Shown here in pieces: positions 35,833-44,305 of a DNA stretch of 64,000 nt. The DNA is from Subtercola boreus (GTDB taxonomy: Bacteria > Actinomycetota > Actinomycetes > Actinomycetales > Microbacteriaceae). Each line of letters starts with the position of its first letter. Within the stretch, counting starts at the first letter, position 1. Both the position numbers and the translations under genes were made by a program. The notes under the pieces were generated by a model. It had not been told where the DNA came from, searched no databases, and worked only from the letters and a program-made list of their open reading frames with translations. Location: the NCBI RefSeq assembly GCF_003399635.1, contig NZ_NBXB01000017.1, positions 57,108-121,107 of the forward strand, given 5' to 3'.

Positions 35833-37215
35833 ATGAAGCCTCTCATATTCGGAATCTTCCAGTACATCGCCCCGAACGGTACCGTCGGTTCGGCCTGGCA
35901 GCACCCGGGCGACACCTCGCTGGACTACCTGAACATCTCACACTGGACGGCGCTCGCGCAGAAGTTCGAGGCGGCCGGGCTCGACTTTCTCTTCCTCGCC
36001 GATAGCTACGGTTTCCCTGCTCTGGATGGCGCGCTGCTCGATGCCGCCGTGCGGGAGGGCCGCGGCATCCCGCAGGGCGACCCGATGCCGATCGTCACCG
36101 CGATGGCCGCGGTCACCGAGAAGCTCGGCTTCATCCTCACCACCTCGACCACGGTCGAGGCTCCGGCCGCGAACGCTCGGCGCTTCGCGACGCTCGACCA
36201 CTTCACAGACGGCCGGATCGGCTGGAACATCGTGACCGGTTCCTCCGGCGCGACGGCGGCAGACCTGATGGGCAAGGACCTCATCTCGCACGACCTCCGC
36301 TACGACATGGCCGACGATTACGTCGACGTCTGCCTGAAGCTCTGGGAGGGATCCTGGGCCGACGACGCCCTGATTCTCGACAAGGAGGCTGGCGTTTTCG
36401 CAGACCCCGCCGGAGTGCGGATGATCGACCATGACGGCCCGTATTTCCGGGCCCGCGGCATCCTGAACCTGCCGCCCTCGCCCCAGCGCACCCCGCTGCT
36501 CGTGCAGGCCGGTGCGTCGGGGCGCGGCCGGGACTTCGCGGGCCGGAACGCCGAAGCCGTCTTCGTGGCGGGCGGCGTGCCGTCGGTGGTTGCCGCGAAC
36601 GTCGCCGGGGTGCGGGCGAGCGCGGTCGCGGCCGGACGCACCGCCGACTCGGTGAAGCTGCTGGTCGGGGCGCTCTTCATCACCGCACCGACGCACGAGG
36701 AGGCCGTGGCGAAGCATACAGAGATGCTCGCGATGTCGACGAACGAAGGCGCCGCGGCGATCTACGCCGGCAACACCGGGATCGACCTGCTGGCACTCGA
36801 CCCCGACCTGCCTCTGGCGCAGATGAGCACCGAGCTGGGCCAGAGCAATGTCGAACGCTATCTCGCGAAGGACGGCACGCCGGCACCGCTGGTGCGCGAG
36901 ATCCTCGAGAACTTTCGAACGACCGGCATCAACGGGAGCGTCTTCGTCGGCACGCCGGAAGAAGTGGTCGACGCGCTCGAGGAGTTCGTGGCCGCCACCG
37001 ACGTCGACGGCTTCCTCGTGCAGCCGCACCTGACCCCGGGTACCTACGACGACTTCATCGAGCTCGTGCTGCCCGTTCTGCGGGAGCGCAGGCTCGCCCC
37101 GGGGGAGTACCGCGGTTCGACGCTGCGGGAACAGCTGTTCGGTGAGGGCCGCTCACGGCTGCCTGAATCGCATCGGGGACACGCCTTCATCTGGGCCGAC
37201 ACGCCGTCCGAATGA
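35833..37215 (+). CDS. NtaA/DszA-type flavin-dependent monooxygenase (LLM class)
   Basis: A 460-residue luciferase-like monooxygenase that would use reduced FMN from a separate reductase. Family markers include HPGDTSLDYLNISHW, LDHFTDGRIGWNIVTG, YRYDMADDY-like YDMADDYVDVCLKLW and PQRTPLLVQAGASGRGRDFA. Relatives attack nitrilotriacetate, dibenzothiophene sulfone, dimethylsulfide, EDTA or pristinamycin precursors; the substrate here cannot be told. No flavin reductase or sulfur transporter is adjacent. The ATG is about 5 nt after an A+T-rich hexamer, suggesting a leaderless mRNA under control of the divergent XRE-cupin protein. Confidence 0.92.
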   Translation: MKPLIFGIFQYIAPNGTVGSAWQHPGDTSLDYLNISHWTALAQKFEAAGLDFLFLADSYGFPALDGALLDAAVREGRGIPQGDPMPIVTAMAAVTEKLGFILTTSTTVEAPAANARRFATLDHFTDGRIGWNIVTGSSGATAADLMGKDLISHDLRYDMADDYVDVCLKLWEGSWADDALILDKEAGVFADPAGVRMIDHDGPYFRARGILNLPPSPQRTPLLVQAGASGRGRDFAGRNAEAVFVAGGVPSVVAANVAGVRASAVAAGRTADSVKLLVGALFITAPTHEEAVAKHTEMLAMSTNEGAAAIYAGNTGIDLLALDPDLPLAQMSTELGQSNVERYLAKDGTPAPLVREILENFRTTGINGSVFVGTPEEVVDALEEFVAATDVDGFLVQPHLTPGTYDDFIELVLPVLRERRLAPGEYRGSTLREQLFGEGRSRLPESHRGHAFIWADTPSE

Positions 37216-37339
37216 CACAAGCGCGATCGACTCGCGTGCGTAACACGGGAGGCGGGGCTTCGCTGCTAGTGTGTGGCCAAACCACCGCGTCGCCATCTGT
37301 ACGTCACTCGTGCCGGCACCCGCCCGGTCATCCGCATCG

Positions 37340-37399
37340 CAGTTCGCACAGTCGCAGTTCGCACAATCGCCATTCGCACAATCGCCATCCGCACAGTCG
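37340..37399 (+). repeat. Four tandem 15-bp repeats before the GDSL hydrolase gene
   Basis: Copies at 37340-37354, 37355-37369, 37370-37384 and 37385-37399 (CAGTTCGCACAGTCG and variants) are directly adjacent. They are in frame with the downstream gene, would encode Q-F-A-Q-S units, and end 9 nt before its ATG. They overlap the GAGGGA ribosome site at their 3' edge. Confidence 0.85.
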
Positions 37400-37408
37400 A
37401 GGGAAAGC

Positions 37409-38680
37409 ATGTCGTCAGCACTGACACGTCGAGAGAGTCGGCCGCCTCGCGGCGACGGACTCCGCCGCTGGGTGGCGCTCGCCGCCGTTCTGACCGTGGC
37501 CGGCATCGCACCGGTCGCCCTGGCCGGCAGCGCCAGTGCGGCAGACGTCGCCCTGCCGACCGCCGGGTTGAAGTACGTGGCGATCGGCGACTCCTACTCC
37601 TCAGGCCTCGGCATCGGCACGGTCAACCCCGACGTGCCGTCGGACTGCGGCCAGTCGCTCGACAACTTTCCGCACCAACTGGCTGCGAACCTGGGGCTCG
37701 ACCTCACGGATGTGACGTGCAGCGGAGCGCAGGCCGAGAACCTGACCACCGTGCCGCAGCCCGTGAACGGTTCGACGGTGCCCGTGCAGACGGCGGCTCT
37801 GGATGCCTCCACCGACGTCGTGACGATCACCGTCGGCGGTAACGGGCTGAAGTTCACCACGGTGGCGGCGGCGTGTGCCGCGGCAACCGCGAACGGTCCG
37901 CTGGTCGGCCCCGGCCTCGGTGCCCTCACCAGCTGCCAGCAGATCCCCGGCATCGCGGCGCTCCCGTCGCGCATCCCGCTCCTCGGCCAGGTGATCGGCG
38001 CGACCTACGCCGCAGTGCGCGCGGCCGCCCCCAACGCGAAGATCTTCGTGCTGGGCTACCCGAGCATCGCTCCCGATGCTGCCGATCTGCCTGCCGGCGG
38101 AAGCTGCTTCTCGCCCGTGACGCAACCGGGCGGTTTTCCGTTCACCGACGCCGACACGCCCTTCCTGCACACGATCGAACAGACGCTCGACGACACCGTG
38201 CAGACCCAGGCCGAGGCTGCCGGGTTCACCTACGTGCCGACGTTTGCCGAATCGCGGGGCCACAGCGCCTGCGCCCCCGCGGCCGAATCCTACGTGAACG
38301 GCGTCTTCGTCGATTTCACCGTGCCGACCTCGCCGGTCATCGATGAGAAGTCGCTTCATCCGAATGCGAACGGCGTCGGATTCATGGCCCAGCTCGCCGA
38401 AACGGCGGTCGCGAAGGCCTTCCCCGTCGTGGCCCCGCAGCCGACGGCGACTCCCACACCGACAGTGACCCCCGAGCCGTCGGTCTCTCCCGTGGCACCC
38501 GATCCGTCCACGACAGCGGCAGCACCGGTACCGGCGGCGGATGCCGGAAACGGTTCGTCGGCGCTCGCCGCGACGGGCGTGTTCGCACCCATGCTCATCG
38601 CGGTCGGCGTATTCGCCTTCCTCGCCGTTCTCGCAGGCGCCGGGATGATGGTGGCACGCCGGAGGCTCCAGCGCGGCTGA
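37409..38680 (+). CDS. Secreted SGNH/GDSL hydrolase with LAxTG-type sorting signal
   Basis: A 423-residue exported esterase/lipase-like enzyme. A signal peptide (VALAGSASA end) is followed by the SGNH blocks: GDSYSSG with the nucleophile Ser, VGGNG with the block III Asn, and a late LHPNANG carrying the catalytic Asp/His region. Six Cys suggest disulfides. The C-terminus has a Pro-Thr-rich linker, then LAATG, a membrane helix and a basic tail (RRRLQRG), which is the layout recognised by actinobacterial class E sortase. It is therefore likely to be cell-wall linked. ATG 37409 has GAGGGA upstream. Confidence 0.9.
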   Translation: MSSALTRRESRPPRGDGLRRWVALAAVLTVAGIAPVALAGSASAADVALPTAGLKYVAIGDSYSSGLGIGTVNPDVPSDCGQSLDNFPHQLAANLGLDLTDVTCSGAQAENLTTVPQPVNGSTVPVQTAALDASTDVVTITVGGNGLKFTTVAAACAAATANGPLVGPGLGALTSCQQIPGIAALPSRIPLLGQVIGATYAAVRAAAPNAKIFVLGYPSIAPDAADLPAGGSCFSPVTQPGGFPFTDADTPFLHTIEQTLDDTVQTQAEAAGFTYVPTFAESRGHSACAPAAESYVNGVFVDFTVPTSPVIDEKSLHPNANGVGFMAQLAETAVAKAFPVVAPQPTATPTPTVTPEPSVSPVAPDPSTTAAAPVPAADAGNGSSALAATGVFAPMLIAVGVFAFLAVLAGAGMMVARRRLQRG

Positions 38681-38711
38681 CCCCGCGCCTCTGCAAGCCC
38701 GCGCGGCGGAT

Positions 38712-38794
38712 GAACGGACGAACCTCGGGCGACACGGTTCGCTCTGCGGGGCCGCGAAGGCCCCGTCTCGTCCGTTCGGACATTCCGCCCGAGG
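38712..38794 (+). terminator. Compound inverted repeats with pseudoknot topology after the GDSL gene
   Basis: Three perfect pairings interleave: GAACGGACGA (38712-38721) with TCGTCCGTTC (38768-38777), CCTCGGGCG (38723-38731) with CGCCCGAGG (38786-38794), and an inner CGGGGCC (38747-38753) with GGCCCCG (38759-38765). The first two cross each other, giving an H-type pseudoknot or two alternative folds. It begins 31 nt after the GDSL stop, in the gap to the convergent VanZ gene. Confidence 0.55.
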
Positions 38795-38826
38795 AAGAAG
38801 CCCCCGGGCGCGAACCCGCGCGGGGT

Positions 38827-39294
38827 TCAGCCCGCGATCGTCTGCGCCCGGGCGCTCTGGCGCGCCCGCTCCCTGCGGATGCGCCGCGCCGCGCCTACCG
38901 TCAGAACGAGACCCACCAGCACGCCGAGCGTGGCACCCGAGGTGTTCGACACGATGTCGCGGAGGTCGCTGACCCGGCCCGGGATGCCCAGCTGGGCGAC
39001 CTCGATCGCGACGGTCATGAGGAAGCCGATCAGGATGGCCAGCCACCACTGGCGTCGGCCGAGCAACAGCAGCAAGAACAGGCCGACGGGCACGAACATC
39101 GCGATGTTGGCGACGAACTCGACACGGTCGTAGGTGATCCAGTCTGTCGAGGCGTGCCGGCCGAACACCCGCAGCGCCCGGTAGAGAAGACCCTCCGCGC
39201 GGTTGTCGAGCGGTTGCGGCCCGAGCGTGATCCAGGCGACCAGCCCGAGGTACGCCACGGTGAAGGCGGTGAGCACGGGATGGCGTCGGAACAT
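38827..39294 (-). CDS. VanZ family membrane protein
   Basis: A 155-residue protein with four membrane helices. The VanZ pattern is visible: short basic start, the first helix with LGPQPLD at its end, then NIAMFVPVGLFLLLLLG and the conserved E-x-x-Q-x-x-x-P-G-R segment (IEVAQLGIPGRVSDLRDIVSNTSG). VanZ itself gives low-level teicoplanin resistance, but most relatives have no known role. ATG 39294 starts exactly at the family boundary; the frame upstream is basic and unrelated. Confidence 0.88.
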   Translation of the reverse strand: MFRRHPVLTAFTVAYLGLVAWITLGPQPLDNRAEGLLYRALRVFGRHASTDWITYDRVEFVANIAMFVPVGLFLLLLLGRRQWWLAILIGFLMTVAIEVAQLGIPGRVSDLRDIVSNTSGATLGVLVGLVLTVGAARRIRRERARQSARAQTIAG

Positions 39295-39491
39295 CCCCTC
39301 ACTCTGCCCGACGTTCCCGGGTGAACGGTGGATGTCGGCTGTGGATGTCGGCTGTGAACGGCGCCGCCTGAGCCGCCGGGCAGCGCACACTTGCACGGCG
39401 CGGGGTGCTTGTCAGCCCCCTCATCCGCACGCCATCCGCCCCGTAGCGTTTAGGGGAACTGAGCGCCGACGAAAGGTCGTGAACACCCGCA

Positions 39492-40307
39492 ATGACAGCA
39501 GATCGCCCGCGCGGCGGGATGACGAGTTCCCCCGCAACGCGTGAGACCCGTGCGCCCTCGACCTCGGTGTCCGTCGTCATCCCTGCCCGGAACGACGCCG
39601 ACGCCCTGGCGAACTGCCTGGCTGCGCTGGCGGCCCAGACGCGCCTGCCCGACGAGATCATCGTTGTGGACAATGGCAGCACGGATGACACGGCAGACGT
39701 CGCCCGTTCGTTCGGTGCCCGAGTGGTGACCCAGCAGGTGCAGGGGATCCCCGCGGCATCCACCGCGGGTTATGACGCAGCGCTGAACGAGGTGATCTGC
39801 CGCCTCGACGCGGACTCCATGCCTCCGCCGAACTGGATCGGGGAGGGCATCCGCATTCTCGTCGACAACGCCGGGATCGACGCGGTGACCGGGCCCGCGA
39901 CCTTCTACGACGGACCTCGGCGCGGCTCGCGACTGATCGCGCGGCTCTATCTGGGCGGCTACTTCTCCGCCTTCCGGCTCGCACTCGGCACGACGCCGCT
40001 CTTCGGGTCGAACTTCTTTCTGCGCCGGAAGGCCTGGCAGGAGGTTCGACACGCTGTGCACCGCTCGGGGCTCCGTCTGCATGACGACCTCGACCTGACG
40101 ATCCACCTCACCCCCGGGCACCGGATCGCGTTCGAGCGCACGATCTCGCTGGGGATCTCGTTCCGGCCGTTCACCCGGGTGCGCACCTACGGACTCCGGG
40201 TTCAGCGCGGGTTCTGGACCATGATCCGCAACTGGCCCCGGAGTTCCCCGACGCTCCGGTGGAGACGGCGACTCCTCCGGCGGCTCAGGGCGTCGGAACA
40301 GGCGTAG
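39492..40307 (+). CDS. Family 2 glycosyltransferase
   Basis: A 271-residue GT-A-fold glycosyltransferase. SVVIPARNDADALANCL and EIIVVDNGSTDDT bind the nucleotide sugar, and CRLDADS is the metal-binding D-x-D. There is no strong C-terminal membrane anchor, though a hydrophobic segment occurs near residues 150-165. The donor and acceptor are unknown. A second start at 39519 has GGCGGG directly upstream and is also possible. The 3' end overlaps the convergent DsbA-like pseudogene by about 23 nt. Confidence 0.9.
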   Translation: MTADRPRGGMTSSPATRETRAPSTSVSVVIPARNDADALANCLAALAAQTRLPDEIIVVDNGSTDDTADVARSFGARVVTQQVQGIPAASTAGYDAALNEVICRLDADSMPPPNWIGEGIRILVDNAGIDAVTGPATFYDGPRRGSRLIARLYLGGYFSAFRLALGTTPLFGSNFFLRRKAWQEVRHAVHRSGLRLHDDLDLTIHLTPGHRIAFERTISLGISFRPFTRVRTYGLRVQRGFWTMIRNWPRSSPTLRWRRRLLRRLRASEQA

Positions 40308-41011
40308 GCGTGGGGGTCGGCGTCGCGGTGCTCTCCGGCACCGCCGCCGGTAGGTCGCCGCCACGAACGTCTCGAAAGCCGATGCGTCGGAGACCGACCC
40401 GGTGTAGGCCGTGCCGTCCACCACCACGGTGGGGCTGGCGGTGAGGTTCGCCACGGCACGCTCGAAGGTGCCTGGTCGGCCACGCAGGCGATCGTGTTCG
40501 CCGTGCGCATCGACTGGCTGTTCGAATCGAAACTCACGAGGGCGACCGGGTGGATCGAGAGCGTGGCATAGCCCTGCGTCACCCAGCCCTGGATGGTGCT
40601 GCCGTTCGTCGTCTCGAAGGTCGCGGCATCCGGGCCCGCGTAGTCGATGGAGAGGTCGACGCTCAGAACACCGTTCGACGGGTCAAAGCTCGCCGCGGCC
40701 GGGCTGGCGCCCACGTCGAGGGCGGCCGTCGTCGAAGGGGTGGTCGTGGTGCCGTCGCCGGTGAACAGGATGCCGTCGGTGGCCATGTTCGCCGGACCGA
40801 TCAGCCGCGCGCGCACGAAAGTTCCGGTGACGAGGCCTGCGACGGCGAGAACCGCCACACCGAGGGTGATGAGGCTGGTGCGCCGGATGATGCGGTTGGC
40901 GGAATCCGGAGCGGCGAAGTAGTCGACCTCGTGCTGGACGGGTCGGAGTACAGCAGGCTCGAGACCGTCTGGTACCCGGTGGCAGGGGTTCTCCAACTGT
41001 CGAAGGAGCAT
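40285..41011 (-). pseudogene. DsbA-like thioredoxin-fold protein, two frameshifts and no catalytic cysteines
   Basis: Reading on the minus strand, a membrane anchor (RTSLITLGVAVLAVAGLVTG) is followed by a thioredoxin-like start ending in SMRTANTIACVADQA. The family sequence then continues in another frame (TFERAVANLTASPTVVVDG... to FVAATY) after a shift at about 40469-40479. A second shift near 40352 leads to a Pro-Thr tail PTPTPTPTPVPTP and a stop at 40285. Both shifts look like one missing base. In addition, the place of the CxxC motif reads D-Y-A-G-P-D-A-A-T-F-E, with no Cys, and the central helical insert is missing. The N-terminal boundary is uncertain. It is probably a decayed relative of the DsbA partners of VKOR. 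Confidence 0.65.
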
Positions 41012-41208
41012 CGAATGGTGCGGAAAGAGGTGCAGGAGCACCCGTAGCTTCGCTGACCGCCATTGCGTGCCCGTTTCTCCAGGGAGAACGGTTCGTTGCG
41101 CCACCCCATGCCGGCGACGGTGCCCGGCAACCGGCGCTGCGACGGGCGTCTCCGCCACGAACGCCGATGCCGTGGCGCTGTGCTTCGATGCGTCTTCGAG
41201 GGAGTTCG

Positions 41209-41601
41209 TCAGCCCTGGCCGCTGATGCTCTTCGCCTCGATCGTGAGGATGACGCGCTGCTGGTCTCGCCCGCCGTACCAGGGGTAGGGCTGGCCGGTGT
41301 ACTTCCGCGACAGCGCCTCGATGCTCTCTGAGCCGCCGTCCGTCGTCATGGAGATCACTTCGCCGCGCACCTGGATGTAGCGGAACGGGTTCTCGGGATC
41401 CTGGATCGCAACCGCCACGCGCGGGTCGCGTTCGACGTTCCGCACCTTCACGTACCCGACCACGGTGTTGATGATGATGTGCTCGCCGTCGGTGTCGACC
41501 CACGTTTCCGTCACCTGCGGGGAGCCGTCGGCCATGATGGTGGAGAGGAAGCAGGGGCTCGGCTTTCGCAGCAGGTCGATCAGGTCGTCGGGCAGGATCA
41601 C
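41209..41601 (-). CDS. PPOX-class (pyridoxamine oxidase-like, probably F420-dependent) protein
   Basis: A 130-residue split-barrel flavin/deazaflavin-binding protein. LLRKPSPCFLSTIMADGSPQVTETWVD and the following IIINTVVGYVKVRNVERDPRVAVAI are typical of the F420/FMN-binding PPOX family. The GTG at 41601 has GAGGAGA 5 nt upstream. Members reduce or oxidise varied substrates with F420, FMN or haem as cofactor; which applies here cannot be read. About 200 nt upstream of the pseudogene and this gene's stop hold no gene I can support. Confidence 0.85.
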   Translation of the reverse strand: MILPDDLIDLLRKPSPCFLSTIMADGSPQVTETWVDTDGEHIIINTVVGYVKVRNVERDPRVAVAIQDPENPFRYIQVRGEVISMTTDGGSESIEALSRKYTGQPYPWYGGRDQQRVILTIEAKSISGQG

Positions 41602-41656
41602 GGGGTCTCCTCGGTGAGTGTGGGGATACCATTCTGCCGCGGAAGACCGTGGGGCG

Positions 41657-42175
41657 TCAGGGGGCCGCCCGCTCGGGGGAGGTCTTCCGCCGGCGGGGTG
41701 CTGCCGAGCGCGGCGGCGTCGCACGCAGGTGCTCCGCTGCCCGGCCGAGGATGCGCGCGAGCTCGTCGACGTCGTCGTCGGAGAGAGTGGCGAAGAGCAG
41801 GTGGTGGAGGGCCTCGATGTGACCGGGGAACACGGTGGCGAGGATGTCGCGGCCGGCCTCTGTGAGCGTGACGACGACGCTCCGTTCGTCGTCGGCTGAC
41901 GGCGCACGGGTGACGAGCCCGCGCTGTTCGAGGAGTTGGGCCTGGTAGGTCAGTCCGCTGCGGCTGTAGACAACGCCATCGGCGAGATCGGTCATCCGCC
42001 GTTGCCCATCGGGGCTGTCGCCCAGACGGGCGAGGAGCTGGAACTGCACGTAGCTGAGATTGCCGGCATCGCGGAGCTGTTGCTCGACGGCGTGGCGCAG
42101 GAGGCTGCTGACCTCGGTGAAGGCGAAGTACGCCGTGAGTTGCGTCGACGTCAGGGAGGAGGGTGGCTGATCCAT
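41657..42175 (-). CDS. MarR family transcriptional regulator
   Basis: A 172-residue winged-helix regulator. The DNA-binding region (SYVQFQLLARLGDSPDGQRRMTDLADGVVYSRSGLTYQAQLLEQRGLVTR, about 40-90) is followed by the wing SADDERSVVVTLTEAGR and a C-terminal dimer helix. It is divergent from a quinone-reductase-like gene, and two copies of a TGCTTC/GAAGCA palindrome lie between them. Repression of both genes, lifted by an electrophile or phenolic ligand, is the likely logic. Confidence 0.92.
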   Translation of the reverse strand: MDQPPSSLTSTQLTAYFAFTEVSSLLRHAVEQQLRDAGNLSYVQFQLLARLGDSPDGQRRMTDLADGVVYSRSGLTYQAQLLEQRGLVTRAPSADDERSVVVTLTEAGRDILATVFPGHIEALHHLLFATLSDDDVDELARILGRAAEHLRATPPRSAAPRRRKTSPERAAP

Positions 42176-42192
42176 GTCCTCATTCTAACTGT

Positions 42193-42210
42193 TGCTTCAA
42201 CTTCGAAACA
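42193..42210. promoter_or_regulatory. Candidate MarR operator, copy 1 (imperfect)
   Basis: TTGCTTCAACTTCGAAAC matches the nearby perfect palindrome with a few changes (TGCTTC... TCGAA). It lies 17 nt upstream of the MarR start codon and about 37 bp from copy 2, centre to centre. Confidence 0.6.
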
Positions 42211-42230
42211 GTGCTAGCTTGGGGCTTAGT

Positions 42231-42248
42231 TGCTTCGAACTCGAAGCA
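42231..42248. promoter_or_regulatory. Candidate MarR operator, copy 2 (perfect palindrome)
   Basis: TGCTTCGA-AC-TCGAAGCA is a perfect 8-bp inverted repeat with a 2-nt centre, 20 nt before the reductase ATG. Length and symmetry fit a MarR dimer. Confidence 0.72.
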
Positions 42249-42268
42249 CATGACGAGAGGCTAGGACA

Positions 42269-43201
42269 ATGAAGGCAGTGCGGTTCCACGAGACAGGCGG
42301 ACCTGAAGTGCTCCAGTACGAAGACGTCGCGCAGCCGACACCAGCGGCCGGCGAGGTGCGGCTCCGTGTCGCGGCTTCAGCTTTCAACGCGGCGGACAAT
42401 GGGATGCGGGCAGGGTTCCTGCCGATTCTGGTGGTGCTGCCGCATGTGCCCGGCTACGACGTCTCCGGTATCGTCGACGCGGTCGGGAAGGATGTCGACG
42501 GCGTGGCGGTCGGCGATGCAGTGATCGGCTTCCTGCCCATGGAACGGGACGGCGGCGCGGCGGAGTACGTTATCGCCCCCGCGGAGGCGGTCGTGGCTGC
42601 CCCGACCAGCATTCCGCTGGTGGATGCGGCGGCACTTCCGTCCGTTGCGCTCACCGCGTGGCAGGCGCTCTTCGATGAGGGCCGGCTGACGGCGGGGCAG
42701 CGGGTGCTCATCGTCGGCGCAGGGGGCGTCGTCGGCAAGTACGCCATCCAGCTCGCCAAGCGCGCCGGCGTGCATGTCGTGGCGACCGCGAGCCCGCGGA
42801 GCAGTGATGCGGTGCGGGCCGCGGGCGCGGACGAGATCGTCGACCACACCGACACCGACCTGCAGAGCGCTGTTCGTGAACAGGTCGACGTGCTGCTGAA
42901 CCTCGCTCCGATCGACCCGGAGCAGTTCGCTTCCCTCGTCGCACACGTACGCGATGGAGGCGCCGTGGTCAGCACGACGGCATCCATGGCGACCCCGGGG
43001 GATGCGAGCCGCGGCGTGCGCGCAGCCACCGTCTTCGTGCTGCCGAACCGGGAGCGCCTGGCAGAACTTGTGTCCCTCGTCGACGACGGGAAGCTCACCG
43101 TCGAGGTCACCAGACGCATTCCGCTGGCCGAGCTTCCCGCCCTCCACGCGGAGGCCAGCGAGGGTCGTGTTGTCGGAAAGGTCATCGTGCTCGCCGCCTG
43201 A
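42269..43201 (+). CDS. NADP-dependent quinone-reductase-like oxidoreductase (zinc-free MDR)
   Basis: A 310-residue medium-chain dehydrogenase. The N-terminal GroES-like part (GGPEVLQYEDVAQPTP) is followed by the Rossmann motif VLIVGAGGVVGKYAIQLAKR, with Ala-Gly-Gly spacing of the quinone oxidoreductase branch. The Cys ligands of zinc alcohol dehydrogenases are absent. Likely substrates are quinones or enones with NADPH. AGGACA precedes the ATG. Divergent from and probably repressed by the MarR protein next door. Confidence 0.92.
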   Translation: MKAVRFHETGGPEVLQYEDVAQPTPAAGEVRLRVAASAFNAADNGMRAGFLPILVVLPHVPGYDVSGIVDAVGKDVDGVAVGDAVIGFLPMERDGGAAEYVIAPAEAVVAAPTSIPLVDAAALPSVALTAWQALFDEGRLTAGQRVLIVGAGGVVGKYAIQLAKRAGVHVVATASPRSSDAVRAAGADEIVDHTDTDLQSAVREQVDVLLNLAPIDPEQFASLVAHVRDGGAVVSTTASMATPGDASRGVRAATVFVLPNRERLAELVSLVDDGKLTVEVTRRIPLAELPALHAEASEGRVVGKVIVLAA

Positions 43202-43212
43202 TCCGCGGTCGG

Positions 43213-43245
43213 GAGGTCGAGGCTGCCGGGGATCCCGCCGACCTC
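43213..43245. terminator. Hairpin between convergent genes
   Basis: GAGGTCG (43213-43219) pairs with CGACCTC (43239-43245), with an inner GGGATCCC palindrome in the loop. It lies 12 nt after the reductase stop and reaches the stop codon of the convergent TPR gene. No U tract. Confidence 0.45.
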
Positions 43246-44305
43246 AGACGGTCGCCAGGTGGCGCCGCACGATCACGACGATCGAGCCCGCCACGAGCAG
43301 CGCCCCCGCGAGCAGGTACAGCACCTGCGCGATCCGCACCTCGGCGAAGCACGCGCCGGCCATCAGCGCCCAGCACGCCACCAACAGTGCGGCCCAGACC
43401 ACGAGCAGTCCGTCGATGCGCGGGATGCTCCGCACGAACCGCGCGAACCGGCGGCCGGCCGCCCGCCTCAGCTGCACGAGGTACACCACGATGAACACAG
43501 CGGAGGTGAGCGCGACGACCGCGAGGAAGTCCTGCCAGACGGTGCCGTAGAGCGGCGAGTCCGTCGGCTGGCTGGCGCCGCTGAACGCGACCGTCACCAC
43601 CGCGAAGGCGATCCAGAGAATGAAATGGATGCGGCGGAGCGCGACAGCCGCGACCGCCCGGAGGTTGCGGACGGCCACCGCCGAGCCGGGATCCGAGGCC
43701 AGGATGTCGATGAAACCGGCCGCCGCGCTGCCCGCCCGGCCCTGCCGAAGCATCACGAGCGACAGATTGTTGCGGGCCGCCGGATGATCGGGCTGCAGGT
43801 TCAGCGCCTGGCGGAACGCTGCCTCGGCGGCGGTCCAGTTCTGCTGGGCGAGGGCGACGTTGCCAGCCGTGAGGTGGGCATCCGGTTCCAGCGGCGCGAG
43901 CCGAACGGCCTCGCGGGCCGCATGCTCGGCGTCCCCGGTGATGCGCTTGGCTGCGATGTCGACCTGTGCGACCTGGGCGTGCGTCACCCAGAGCTCGGGG
44001 GCGAGGCTCTGGGCGGTGTGCGCGGCGGCCTTCGCCTCGGTCACGTTGCCGAGCTTCGAGTACGAGAGCGCCACGAGCCGCCAGGCCCATTCGTTGTCGG
44101 GCGTGCGGGAGAGCGCCTGCTGGGCGGCTTCGAGGGCGCGGGCGGCGTGGCCTGCCACGAGGTGGGCCTGGCTCGCGAGGCAGAGGCCGCGGTCGTCTTC
44201 GGGGTGCGCGGCGAGATGCGGGGCGAGCGCACGCAGGGCGTCGACAGGCTTCCCGAGCGCCAGGTAGGTGCGGGCGTGCGCCAGCGCGGCATCCTCCGTG
44301 TTCAC
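43244..44305 (-). CDS. TPR-repeat membrane protein
   Basis: A 353-residue protein. Residues 1-220 contain about five tetratricopeptide repeats (for example ARTYLALGKPVDALRALAPHL and AEAAFRQALNLQPDHPAARNNL). The last 130 residues hold four membrane helices and a short basic tail. The TPR part would face the cytoplasm and bind a partner. The partner is probably the AAA ATPase encoded just upstream, whose stop overlaps this start by 4 nt. Confidence 0.88.
   Translation of the reverse strand: MNTEDAALAHARTYLALGKPVDALRALAPHLAAHPEDDRGLCLASQAHLVAGHAARALEAAQQALSRTPDNEWAWRLVALSYSKLGNVTEAKAAAHTAQSLAPELWVTHAQVAQVDIAAKRITGDAEHAAREAVRLAPLEPDAHLTAGNVALAQQNWTAAEAAFRQALNLQPDHPAARNNLSLVMLRQGRAGSAAAGFIDILASDPGSAVAVRNLRAVAAVALRRIHFILWIAFAVVTVAFSGASQPTDSPLYGTVWQDFLAVVALTSAVFIVVYLVQLRRAAGRRFARFVRSIPRIDGLLVVWAALLVACWALMAGACFAEVRIAQVLYLLAGALLVAGSIVVIVRRHLATV

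Noticed and set aside
37340..37399. Possible CRISPR array
   Set aside because: The 15-bp units touch each other with no spacers, and no cas gene is in the window.
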